Origin: W0P28-013 sp963593685
Lineage (GTDB): Bacteria; Bacteroidota; Bacteroidia; Bacteroidales; Paludibacteraceae
Reading direction: 5' to 3'
NCBI GenBank assembly: GCA_963593685.1
Contig: CAVBBP010000037.1
Location: 1 to 29,417, forward strand
DNA: 29,417 bases
Shown here: one piece after another, positions 8,140 through 15,924 of the stretch
Layout of the letters: every line of letters starts with the position of its first letter
How positions within the stretch are numbered: the stretch's first letter is position 1
Made by a program: the position numbers and the translations under genes
The notes under the pieces: model-generated
The model's database searches: none
What the model was told of the DNA's origin: nothing
What the model saw: only the letters and a program-made list of their open reading frames with translations

Positions 8140-9402
8140 TTAATACGCCTCCATGCGCAGTTTGGTGTCGCCTATCGATATGATGTCGCCCACACGCAGC
8201 CAGTAGCCAAACGGACCTACTTCGGTGGAATTGACAAATGTGCCGTTCAGCGAGTATTTCCAGCCGTTCGAGGCGGCAGCATCTTGTTGTCCGTCGTATA
8301 TCTGCCAACATTTTGCCGCTGGGTCGTAATTCAGTGTGCAGTGTTTGCGCGAGATGTAGCGGCTTTGTGCCTCTACTATCGGGAGCGTGTTTTGTACCGA
8401 TCCGCTCTCGCGCCCCATCGTCAGTGTGTGGCTGTGCAGGGCAGTAAGGTTGTATATTTTTCCGTACTCTTCGCCTTGCATAATGCGCAAACGATAGCCA
8501 GCAATATGCGCTGGCGTTGCTGGTACGGAATTGTCTGCAGCCATCGGTTTCGAGGCGGGCAACATCTGCAAAACTGCATCTGTCGATTGCAGCCGCTGTT
8601 TGAAATCGGGACGCAGACACCCTTCTATAATAGGCAGAAATGTGGTGCCATACGCCGAGAGCGACAACGGACTGCGGTGCCAATCGCCTTCGCCAGCACG
8701 CTTGATATAGAGTGCCAAATCGGCTTCGGTATTGAGCGTGCCAAAGGGCAATTTCCCTGTGAGCAGTTGATACATCATCACACCAAACGAAAATATGTCG
8801 GTGGTGGGCAGCACTGTTGCATCGCCCCGTTTGGGCTGCACCTGCTCGGGCGGCATATAGGCGTATGTGCCAAATATCTGCATGGGTTTGCCCACAATGT
8901 TGCGCTCGGTCATGCGCTTGTTGCGGTCGCCCGAAATGCCAAAGTCGGTAAGCACCGCCGTGCCGTCTTGTTTTATCAGCACATTCTCTGGTTTCAGGTC
9001 GCGGTGCACTTTGCCGTGTGCGTGCAAGGCTTTAAGCCCAAGCAACACCTGACGGGCAATCGTAATCCAATCGGCATTGCGCCCACACTGCGTCAGGTCG
9101 CCATTGGGACAAAACTCCATGATGATGTATGGGTTGCCCTGCGCAAAACCGTGGTCGATAGAGTGCACCAAGTAGGGGCTGTCGATGCGCCCCGTTTGGT
9201 ACTCCATCTCGAAACGGTCGGAGAGTTGCTGGCGAATGTCGGGCGACACCTCCCACAGTTTCAGCAGTTTCAGCGCATAGGTGCTGCCAGCGCTGTTGGT
9301 AACGCGGAACACTTTGCCAAAAGCCCCCTCGCCCAATGTGCCACGCACGGTGTATTTTCCACCAATGGCCTCACCGATACGAAAATCGCAGCGTTCGACC
9401 AT
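8140..9402 (-). CDS. Soluble Ser/Thr protein kinase with C-terminal FHA domain
   Basis: The 420-residue protein has a Hanks kinase domain at about 15-282: glycine loop GEGAFGKV (24-31), Lys45, canonical HRDLKPEN (133-140), DFG (153-155) and PPE (184-186) in place of APE. A linker leads to an FHA domain at about 302-420 with G330-R331, S351, H354 and N386-G387-T388. No TM helix is visible, so it is probably cytoplasmic. Unlike the other two kinases it has a normal HRD motif and is only distantly related to them. The FHA domain may bind the kinase's own or a partner's phosphothreonine. The gene follows the zinc-ribbon/FHA gene by 3 nt, which indicates co-transcription. Confidence 0.93.
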   Translation of the reverse strand: MVERCDFRIGEAIGGKYTVRGTLGEGAFGKVFRVTNSAGSTYALKLLKLWEVSPDIRQQLSDRFEMEYQTGRIDSPYLVHSIDHGFAQGNPYIIMEFCPNGDLTQCGRNADWITIARQVLLGLKALHAHGKVHRDLKPENVLIKQDGTAVLTDFGISGDRNKRMTERNIVGKPMQIFGTYAYMPPEQVQPKRGDATVLPTTDIFSFGVMMYQLLTGKLPFGTLNTEADLALYIKRAGEGDWHRSPLSLSAYGTTFLPIIEGCLRPDFKQRLQSTDAVLQMLPASKPMAADNSVPATPAHIAGYRLRIMQGEEYGKIYNLTALHSHTLTMGRESGSVQNTLPIVEAQSRYISRKHCTLNYDPAAKCWQIYDGQQDAAASNGWKYSLNGTFVNSTEVGPFGYWLRVGDIISIGDTKLRMEAY

Positions 9403-9405
9403 AGA

Positions 9406-10002
9406 TTATCTGTCGGAATGAAAGATAAACTGGCGGTTGCCCATGAGAATGATGTCGCCATCGTAAAGCGCCATACGCTCGGCCACATGAATGAATGTTG
9501 TGCCTTGCGCGCTACGATCCTGAATGTACCACTTGCCGTCTTGGCAGGTCAGTTCGGCCTGTACTTGCGAGGTGATGGTCGGATTCTCCGCGTCCAAATT
9601 GGCTCGATTGAGCGTGTGCTGCTCCCCTTTGAATACGATAGGAGCAGGCGCTGCGTCGTCGCCAGTTTGTGCCACTGGTGTCAGGCTGCATTGGCTCTTT
9701 GGTGTTACCTGAATCCACGGATTCACCGTTCCACGATAGGCGTCGGCGGCCACGGCTTGTGGTTCGGCAGCGACTTTGGGGCGCAGCGGCTCCATGCGCA
9801 CTTCGTCGCGCTTGGGTGTAACCGCTGGCTGTACGCCTAAATCGGGAAACGCCTCCGCCTCCATTTGGGTTTTGTTCAGCGGACTGTCCGCCAAAGGCGC
9901 ATTTCCGCCGCCTTTCAGATTCTCACTTTGTAGGATTGCCCCACATTTTTCACACTTTGTGTTGGTGTTGGGATTTTCCCAACCGCAATTGTTGCAACGC
10001 AT
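9406..10002 (-). CDS. Zinc-ribbon protein with C-terminal (partly degenerate) FHA domain
   Basis: The 198-residue product starts with a zinc ribbon made by two CxxC pairs (C3/C6 and C17/C20). Residues about 30-118 are a Pro/Ala-rich flexible linker. Residues about 121-198 have FHA-like character, with a recognisable core (WYIQDRSAQGTTF, DGDIILMGNRQF). The family's GR is replaced by LNRAN (131-135), and the SxxH motif keeps Ser145 but lacks the His. Phosphothreonine binding is therefore uncertain. No catalytic domain is present. It sits between a small secreted protein gene (12 nt) and the FHA-kinase gene (3 nt), so a scaffold or substrate role is the simplest guess. Confidence 0.85.
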   Translation of the reverse strand: MRCNNCGWENPNTNTKCEKCGAILQSENLKGGGNAPLADSPLNKTQMEAEAFPDLGVQPAVTPKRDEVRMEPLRPKVAAEPQAVAADAYRGTVNPWIQVTPKSQCSLTPVAQTGDDAAPAPIVFKGEQHTLNRANLDAENPTITSQVQAELTCQDGKWYIQDRSAQGTTFIHVAERMALYDGDIILMGNRQFIFHSDR

Positions 10003-10014
10003 AATAGTCTATTT

Positions 10015-10413
10015 TTATTTAGATTCGATATTGTACACAAACATGAAATTGTTATAGTCTACATACAACTGTACCTGTCCATCGCTTTGAACACGAAGAC
10101 GCACATCGCAGCGCAAACCATCGGCATCAATACACTTGAATGTTGTTGTTTTTCCGCCGTCATTATCATACGACACATCGTGAGAATCATAAATGTCGTA
10201 CTCTTGCGGAACGCTACTGTAGATATTGATTCTCTCTGCGCTTGAATTGATTACAACCAAAATGTTGCAATTTTCCCATTCCGACCATTCCGACCAATAG
10301 CCGTACTCGTTAAAATATTTGCTGGAGAGTGATGTCGCCTGAAATTTGAACACCTCGGCCGACACCATCACCGACACACAAAGTGCCATCAAAAGAAGTA
10401 CTGATCTGTTCAT
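10015..10413 (-). CDS. Small secreted protein of unknown function
   Basis: The 132-residue product has a typical signal peptide (MNRSVLLLMALCVSVMVSA, cleavage near residue 19). The mature part is acidic and beta-rich, with a WSEWSEWENC segment near residue 40 and two further Cys near residues 93-101. I do not recognise a family. It is the first gene of the signalling cluster as read from the putative promoter at 10705-10735, and lies 12 nt from the zinc-ribbon/FHA gene. It could be an envelope ligand or sensor of that cluster; this is inference from position. Confidence 0.75.
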   Translation of the reverse strand: MNRSVLLLMALCVSVMVSAEVFKFQATSLSSKYFNEYGYWSEWSEWENCNILVVINSSAERINIYSSVPQEYDIYDSHDVSYDNDGGKTTTFKCIDADGLRCDVRLRVQSDGQVQLYVDYNNFMFVYNIESK

Positions 10414-10590
10414 ATTACATAGGGTGTTTTAAGGGTTTGCCAATTAACCTTGTGCAACAAATTAATTTCCGCCTACGCGAAAATAGCCCACACAACAACA
10501 GCGGCCGAATGAATTTTCGTCCGAAAGTGCTGGCTACAAGCCGAGCAAAATGCCCGATACTTATGCTGCAAAAAGTGTATATATCCGCGA

Positions 10591-10624
10591 GGGGGGGGGT
10601 TAAAATGCTGATATTCAGCGAGTT
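10591..10624 (+). repeat. G9 element, copy 1
   Basis: Nine consecutive G (10591-10599) are followed after 9 nt by TGATATTCAGCGAGTT (10609-10624). The same arrangement occurs at 28574-28606. This copy lies in the presumed 5' untranslated region of the signalling cluster (as C9 on the transcript). Confidence 0.7.
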
Positions 10625-10704
10625 ATGTGCAAAATTTAGAGGCGCACCAAACGCCGTCTTTTGCACTGCAGTACTATCGCCAAAAATTGCATTCATCATA
10701 TTTG

Positions 10705-10735
10705 CAAATATAACACTTTTTTTGCAAACTGCAAA
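10705..10735 (-). promoter_or_regulatory. Putative Bacteroidales promoter for the signalling cluster
   Basis: On the minus strand TTTG (10732-10735) lies 19 nt from TATATTTG (10705-10712), an exact TAnnTTTG match. The predicted leader to the first gene (start 10413) would be nearly 290 nt and would contain the G9 element. No closer exact match was seen. Confidence 0.5.
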
Positions 10736-10923
10736 ATAGCCATTTTCAACCTTCGTCCGCAGAAACAAACCTCAAGATTTTCGTTGTTTTCATCGTGTCA
10801 AATTTTAATTCTACGACAAAAATAACGCCTTTGGGGTGTTCAAAGCCCATTTTTTGCAACGAATGTATGAAATACCCATTCTGTTGTATGAAATGCGCGC
10901 GCGCTGCCCATTTCGTACAATCG

Positions 10924-10943
10924 CCCTGCTTGTCGAAGCAGGG
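10924..10943. repeat. Perfect 8-bp hairpin
   Basis: CCCTGCTT and AAGCAGGG flank a GTCG loop. No T-run follows on either strand, so I do not call it a terminator. Confidence 0.6.
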
Positions 10944-10956
10944 AAACAGAATCGCA

Positions 10957-11106
10957 AATTCAGATTTCAGATTTCAAATTTCAGATTTCAAATTTCAAAT
11001 TTCAAATTGTCGGTAACAGAAACGCCTTAATCTTCAAATCTTCAAATTTTCAAATAACTAGAAACTAGAAATAATTGTCAATTATCAATTATCAATTATC
11101 AATTGT
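10957..11106. repeat. Heptad tandem repeats
   Basis: Degenerate tandem 7-mers are visible: CAGATTT/CAAATTT (10961-11008), AACTAGA twice, and CAATTAT three times ending in CAATTGT (about 11079-11106). Together with 10414-10956 this gap has no gene I can support. Confidence 0.75.
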
Positions 11107-11117
11107 CTTGTCAGGCA

Positions 11118-11149
11118 TTTGTCGTTTCCGTTTTTTTGTAGTACTTTTG
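11118..11149 (+). promoter_or_regulatory. Bacteroidales promoter for the ATPase gene
   Basis: TTTG (11118-11121) is followed after 20 nt by TACTTTTG (11142-11149), matching the -33/-7 consensus of Bacteroidales housekeeping promoters. The leader to the ATG at 11210 would be about 50 nt. Confidence 0.7.
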
Positions 11150-11209
11150 CAGTGTCTTTGTGGTTCACTACTTTGTGGACCACTAAACAGTGAACTTATC
11201 TAATTAGTT

Positions 11210-12343
11210 ATGGTACAGGGAATTAACCGCTCGTTTGTTTATGGCGTATCGGTGTCGGGCGACAACTTTACCGACCGCCAAAAAGAGACACAGCGTCTGA
11301 AAATGGACTTTGAAAACGGTCTCAATGTGGTGCTTATCTCTCCGCGGCGTATGGGGAAAACCTCGCTTGTGAAGCGCGTGCAGCAAGTGGTGAACCCTTC
11401 AATAATTCATACGGTGTATGTCGATATCTACGACTGCAAATCGGAGTACGACTTCTACAATAAGTTTGCCGAGGCGGTTCTCAAGCAGACCTCCAACAAG
11501 ATGGAACTTTTTCTAGAAAAAGCCAAGAAGTTTCTTACGCGCTTGACGCCCAAAATCTCTTTTAGCCCCGACCCTACGACGGATTATTCGGTTTCGTTGG
11601 GCATCACGCCCAAGGAGTATTCGCCAGAAGAGATTCTCCAGTTGCCCGAACTCGTTGCGCAGCAACTGGGCAAACATATTGTGGTGTGCATCGATGAGTT
11701 TCAGCAAGTGGCCGAGTGGCCCGATTCGCTACAGGTGCAAAAGCGTATGCGTGGCGTATGGCAACACCAGCAGCAGGTGTCGTACTGTCTGTTTGGCGAC
11801 CGCCAACACATGATGAACAAACTGTTTCAAAACAGGTCGATGCCGTTCTATCAGTTTGGTGAACCCAACTATCTGCAACCAATCCCGACGGAAGAGTGGA
11901 TTCCCTTTATTCAGCAAAAATTCACCGAAAAAGGATTGACTATCGCCGAAAAACATATTCGTACCATCTGCGAAACAGTCGGGAATCAATCGTCGTATGT
12001 GCAGCAGTTGGCGTGGAATGTGATGATTAACACCGACACCGAAGTTACGGAGCAAACCATACAGGCGGGCATTGGCGACCTGCTTATTCAGTGTACGCCG
12101 CTATTTATGGAGCAAACAGGTGGCTTATCGAGTTACCAAATGAACTTTCTGAAAGCCATTGCTGCTGGGCAGCACAAGCGGTTTACCTCTGCTTCGGTGC
12201 TTCAAGAATACCAGTTGGGCAGCAAGTCGAATGTCGATCGCATGCAGCATGTTCTGCGCGAAAAGGACTACATTGTTGCCACGCCCGATGGCCTTTTCCT
12301 CTCCGACCCTGTGATGGCACTGTGGCTCAAGTCGAAACGGTGA
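11210..12343 (+). CDS. AAA/STAND-like P-loop ATPase
   Basis: The 377-residue protein belongs to the archaeal-type/MNS-like ATPase group common in Bacteroidota. Its P-loop is SPRRMGKTS (44-52), with the Pro-Arg-Arg lead-in typical of the group. Walker B is IVVCIDEF (157-164). A helical lid region follows, and the C-terminal 90 residues look like a winged helix (SVLQEYQLGSKSNVDRMQHV region). No nuclease or effector domain is fused. It is transcribed alone from its own promoter, divergent from the signalling cluster and convergent with nqr. Members are often accessory genes with unknown substrate; I do not assign a function. Confidence 0.85.
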   Translation: MVQGINRSFVYGVSVSGDNFTDRQKETQRLKMDFENGLNVVLISPRRMGKTSLVKRVQQVVNPSIIHTVYVDIYDCKSEYDFYNKFAEAVLKQTSNKMELFLEKAKKFLTRLTPKISFSPDPTTDYSVSLGITPKEYSPEEILQLPELVAQQLGKHIVVCIDEFQQVAEWPDSLQVQKRMRGVWQHQQQVSYCLFGDRQHMMNKLFQNRSMPFYQFGEPNYLQPIPTEEWIPFIQQKFTEKGLTIAEKHIRTICETVGNQSSYVQQLAWNVMINTDTEVTEQTIQAGIGDLLIQCTPLFMEQTGGLSSYQMNFLKAIAAGQHKRFTSASVLQEYQLGSKSNVDRMQHVLREKDYIVATPDGLFLSDPVMALWLKSKR

Positions 12344-12429
12344 GTGCCGCAGTACTCTGTCTGGCGATTGTTGTTTTTTTTGCATTTGTTGGGCTAAAAA
12401 TTTTTTGAGCGACCCAATTTATGGAGTGC

Positions 12430-12463
12430 AAAAACGGCTTTCAAACACTGTTTGAAAGCCGTT
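12430..12463 (-). terminator. Rho-independent terminator of the nqr operon
   Basis: A perfect 13-bp stem (12433-12445 with 12451-12463) closes a 5-nt loop. On the minus strand the stem runs into TTTTT just after nqrF's stop. The ATPase gene ends on the other side, so the stem may also act on that transcript, but the plus-strand T-run is weak. Confidence 0.88.
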
Positions 12464-12471
12464 CGTCTTTG

Positions 12472-13752
12472 TTATCCGCCGAAGTTATCGAAGCGAATCA
12501 TGTCGTCTTCGACGCCGAGCGAGTGGAGCAGGTCGAGCACGGTTTTGGCCATCATCGGAGGACCGCACAGGTAGTATTCCACATCTTCGGGAGCTTCGTG
12601 CTGTTTCAGATAGGTGTCGCCCATCACAGGTGCGATGAATCCCGGTGTGTATTTCACGCCCAGCGAGTCGGCCTTCGGGTCGGGACGGTCGAGCGCCAAG
12701 TGGAAGTGGAAATTGGGGAATTCTTTCTCAAGTTCCAAGAAATCTTCCATAAAGAATACCTCGTCGATGGCGCGCGCACCGTAGAAATAGTGCATTTCGC
12801 GGTCGCGTGTGTTCAGCGTTTTGAGCATGTGCATGATTTGTGCGCGCAGTGGAGCCATACCAGCGCCGCCGCCTACCCAAATCATTTCGCGTTTGCTGTC
12901 GAACACAGGGTGGAAATCGCCATAAGGCCCCGACATCAGCACTTTGTCGCCCGGTTTGAGCGAGAAGATGTAGGTCGATGCGATGCCGCACGGCACATCT
13001 TGGAAGCCCACTTCGGGTTTCGGTTTGAATGGCGGCGTGGCAATACGCACCGTCAGGGTGATGATGTCGCCCTCGTCGGGATAGTTGGCCATGGAGTAGG
13101 CGCGTATGGTGGGTTCGGTGTTCTTTTGGTGCAAGCCAAACAGCCCGAATTTTTCCCACGCTGGCACATACAGGTCGCCAATGAGCGAGCGGTCGAAATC
13201 GTTGTAGTTGATGTCGTAGGTCGGAATTTTAATCTGCGCATACGAGCCGGGAATAAAGTCCATGTGTTCGCCTTTGGGCAGTGCCACTTTGAACTCTTTG
13301 ATGAAGGTGGCGACATTTTTGTTGGAGATGACGGTGCATTCCCACTCTTTCACGCCGAGTACCGATTCGGGCACTTTTATGGCCATATCGCCTTTTACTT
13401 TCACTTGGCAACCGAGCCGCCAGTGGTCTTTCACCTGCTTGCGCGAGAAATGTACCGTTTCGGTAGGCAGAATTTCGCCGCCGCCTTCGAGCACTTGACA
13501 TTTGCACTGTCCGCACGAGCCTTTGCCGCCGCACGCCGAAGGCAAGAACACGCCAGCGTTGGCCAGCGAGCCGAGCAGCGAGCCGCCCACAGGCACCTCT
13601 ACATCTTTGTCGCCATTCATAGTGATTTTTACATTGCCCGATGCCACCAAGTAGCGTTTGGCAATGAGCAGTACAACGACCAGCAAGATGATAACGCCCA
13701 AAAAGACGATGAGGCTGGTGAGTATTGCCGCTGAATTTATTTCGAGTAACAT
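12472..13752 (-). CDS. nqrF: Na+-translocating NADH:quinone reductase subunit F
   Basis: NqrF is the NADH-oxidising entry subunit of Na+-NQR. The 426-residue protein has an N-terminal TM helix (about 10-32) and a [2Fe-2S] domain with C74, C80, C83 and C115. It then has a ferredoxin-reductase-like module with the FAD motif RAYSMAN (217-223), NADH-binding GGGAGMAP (294-301) and CGPPMM (396-401). Length is close to the roughly 410 residues of known NqrF. It is the last gene of the six-gene operon, 33 nt after nqrE, and is followed by a strong terminator. Confidence 0.97.
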   Translation of the reverse strand: MLLEINSAAILTSLIVFLGVIILLVVVLLIAKRYLVASGNVKITMNGDKDVEVPVGGSLLGSLANAGVFLPSACGGKGSCGQCKCQVLEGGGEILPTETVHFSRKQVKDHWRLGCQVKVKGDMAIKVPESVLGVKEWECTVISNKNVATFIKEFKVALPKGEHMDFIPGSYAQIKIPTYDINYNDFDRSLIGDLYVPAWEKFGLFGLHQKNTEPTIRAYSMANYPDEGDIITLTVRIATPPFKPKPEVGFQDVPCGIASTYIFSLKPGDKVLMSGPYGDFHPVFDSKREMIWVGGGAGMAPLRAQIMHMLKTLNTRDREMHYFYGARAIDEVFFMEDFLELEKEFPNFHFHLALDRPDPKADSLGVKYTPGFIAPVMGDTYLKQHEAPEDVEYYLCGPPMMAKTVLDLLHSLGVEDDMIRFDNFGG

Positions 13753-13785
13753 AATCTATCTCTGTTTTTTAGATTTTGACAACAA

Positions 13786-14430
13786 TTAAATTTTCAAGCC
13801 GCTGAAGCAGAGGAACGCCATGGCCATAAGGCCGACGGTGATGAATGTGATGCCCAAGCCACGCAGCGGCGCAGGCACATCGTTGTACTCCATTTTTTCG
13901 CGAATGGCGGCCAGTCCCACAATCGAGAGCGTCCAGCCCAAACCCGAACCGATGGCGTAGGCCAGCACGTCCCACATATTGGTCAGGGCTTTCGGGTCGG
14001 TGGGTTCCATGCCCACACGCTGCTGCATGAAGAGCGCGCAACCCATGATGGCGCAGTTCACAGCGATAAGCGGCAGGAAAATGCCGAGCGACGCATAGAG
14101 CGACGGCGAGAACTTCTCGACCACCATTTCGACCAACTGCGTGATGGCCGCAATAACGGCGATGAACAAGATGAAACTCAGGTAACTCAAATCGAGCGTA
14201 GCAAAACTATCGTCCAGCCAAGCCAGCGCACCAGCACTCAACACATAGCGTTCGAGCAGGTAGTTGACTGGCAGCGTGATGAGCAGCACAAATGTAACCG
14301 CCACACCCAATCCGAGCGATGTTTTGACATTTTTCGACACCGCAAGGTACGAACACATACCAAGGAAGTAGGCGAAAATCATATTGTCCACAAAAATGGA
14401 CCGAACAAAAAGACTTAAAGCGTGTTCCAT
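13786..14430 (-). CDS. nqrE: Na+-translocating NADH:quinone reductase subunit E
   Basis: This 214-residue integral membrane subunit has about six TM helices. It shares the Rnf/Nqr core with NqrD. Cys26 (FLGMCSYLA) and a Cys in VNCAIMGCAL near residue 119 are the positions that hold the membrane-embedded [2Fe-2S] centre between NqrD and NqrE. It is slightly longer than the usual 200 residues, with extra sequence in the loop near residue 130. It lies 11 nt after nqrD. Confidence 0.96.
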   Translation of the reverse strand: MEHALSLFVRSIFVDNMIFAYFLGMCSYLAVSKNVKTSLGLGVAVTFVLLITLPVNYLLERYVLSAGALAWLDDSFATLDLSYLSFILFIAVIAAITQLVEMVVEKFSPSLYASLGIFLPLIAVNCAIMGCALFMQQRVGMEPTDPKALTNMWDVLAYAIGSGLGWTLSIVGLAAIREKMEYNDVPAPLRGLGITFITVGLMAMAFLCFSGLKI

Positions 14431-14441
14431 ATCTCAGTTCC

Positions 14442-15065
14442 TTATTTTTCTTGTAACTCTTTGTTTACTGCGCGGTGTATCCAGATGACGCAGGCCAAAA
14501 GTATCAACGCCATCGAAGGCATCATCATCAAACCATTGTTTACATAGCCCGCTTCGAACCAACTTTGCGGAATTACTTGGTAGCCAAACAGCGTGCCAGA
14601 GCCAAACAGTTCGCGGACAAAAGCCACTGCTATCAGAATGACAGCGTAGCCCACGCCGTTGCCGATACCGTCGAGAAACGACTCCCACGGCTTGTTGCTC
14701 ATGGCAAAGGCCTCGAGCCGTCCCATCAGTATGCAGTTGGTGATGATGAGTCCGATATAGACCGATAACTGTACGCTCACATCGTAAACATACGCTTTCA
14801 GAAATTCGCTCACCACGGTTACCAATGCGGCTACCACAACCAGTTGCACGATGATGCGCACGCTGCTTGGTATGGTGTTGCGAATGAGCGAGATAACGAT
14901 GTTCGACAGGGCAACGATTATCGTAACCGACAAGCCCATGACGATGGCGGGTTTCAGTTCGACCGTTACAGCCAACGCCGAGCAGATGCCCAAAACTTGC
15001 ACGGCTATCGGGTTGTTTTTGTTCAACGGGCCGAGCAGCGTATTCATCAAATTTTCGTTTTTCAT
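14442..15065 (-). CDS. nqrD: Na+-translocating NADH:quinone reductase subunit D
   Basis: The 207-residue product is a six-TM membrane subunit homologous to NqrE/RnfE. Cys28 (VLGICSALA) and the Cys in TNCILMGRLEAFAM are the partner ligands for the intramembrane [2Fe-2S] centre. Its ATG overlaps the nqrC stop by 4 nt, which points to translational coupling. Length matches the family. Confidence 0.96.
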   Translation of the reverse strand: MKNENLMNTLLGPLNKNNPIAVQVLGICSALAVTVELKPAIVMGLSVTIIVALSNIVISLIRNTIPSSVRIIVQLVVVAALVTVVSEFLKAYVYDVSVQLSVYIGLIITNCILMGRLEAFAMSNKPWESFLDGIGNGVGYAVILIAVAFVRELFGSGTLFGYQVIPQSWFEAGYVNNGLMMMPSMALILLACVIWIHRAVNKELQEK

Positions 15066-15910
15066 AATTCTTCTCCTCCTTGTTCTTCGTTATCGGTGGC
15101 ATTCAGAAATGCGGTGTAAGCGCCAATGCTGTTTTTCAACATCGTCTCTACGCCTTTCGAGGTGATGGTGCCGCCCGAGAGTGCATCTACTTGTTCCTGA
15201 TTGTCGGCTTTTTGCCCAGCCTTCATCACGGCTATCGATACAAATTGACCGTTGTTTTTGATGTGTTTGCCCTCGAATTGGCTTTGGAATTTGGGCGTGG
15301 CGATGTTTGCACCAAGTCCCGGTGTTTCGCCTGCATGCGAGAAAAATACGCCATAAACGGTGTTCTTATCGTCGTTCAGGGCGATGTAGCCCCAAATTGC
15401 ACCCCAAAGTCCTGCGCCATTCATCGGAATGATGTACTTGGTTGCGCCATCGACATTGGCCACATAGAGCGGCAGTTGTCCTTCGGCGGCTTTCACATCG
15501 AAATCTTCCACGGGGCGCAACTCTTTCGCCACTTTGCCGTCGGCATCGAGCAGTTGGTACGCCACGATGGTTTTTGCATAGATTTCGTTGGCATCGCCTT
15601 GTGTAAGGTCGATGGCGGGCAGCGAACTCAAAATCTGCTTTTTGGTGTCGAGTTTCACATTCTCGTTTTGGCGACCTTTGAGCGCGCCCGAAGTGATGGA
15701 CAGCAGCAGTGCCACGATGATTACAATCGCACTGGTGTAGGTGAGAATGTAGGCGTTGCTGTTTTTGTTAATCCCTTTTTTGGCGAGTTTGCCCTCGTCG
15801 ATTAGTTCAAATTCCGAGGCAGGTGCTTGGCAAGTGGGGCATTTTTCGGGAGCAGCGTCGCCCTCGTGAATGTAGCCGCACACTTTGCATCTATATTTTT
15901 TTGTTGCCAT
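15062..15910 (-). CDS. nqrC: NqrC with an N-terminal rubredoxin-like domain
   Basis: The 282-residue protein begins with a rubredoxin-like iron site made by C8/C11 and C24/C27 (CKVCGY and CPTCQAP). A TM helix (about 53-73) and the periplasmic FMN-binding NqrC domain follow. The covalent FMN site is DALSGGT (242-248), with Thr248 as the expected attachment residue; the commoner form is SGAT. NqrC relays electrons through covalent FMN, and the N-terminal site would lie on the cytoplasmic side. The start has a GGAG-type ribosome site in the 14-nt gap after nqrB, and starting later would remove the rubredoxin cysteines. About 35-40 residues are extra relative to plain NqrC. Confidence 0.95.
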   Translation of the reverse strand: MATKKYRCKVCGYIHEGDAAPEKCPTCQAPASEFELIDEGKLAKKGINKNSNAYILTYTSAIVIIVALLLSITSGALKGRQNENVKLDTKKQILSSLPAIDLTQGDANEIYAKTIVAYQLLDADGKVAKELRPVEDFDVKAAEGQLPLYVANVDGATKYIIPMNGAGLWGAIWGYIALNDDKNTVYGVFFSHAGETPGLGANIATPKFQSQFEGKHIKNNGQFVSIAVMKAGQKADNQEQVDALSGGTITSKGVETMLKNSIGAYTAFLNATDNEEQGGEEL

Positions 15911-15924
15911 AGTTTGCTTCTCCT

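Noticed and set aside
284..10413. Part of a type VI secretion locus
   Set aside because: No Tss/Tag structural genes are visible in the window; the kinase/phosphatase/FHA set alone is not enough. Genes left of position 1 could change this.
10415..10768. A 117-codon minus-strand open frame ending just before the small secreted protein gene
   Set aside because: It runs through the putative promoter and the C9 tract, has no recognisable domain or export signal, and its composition looks like repeat DNA.
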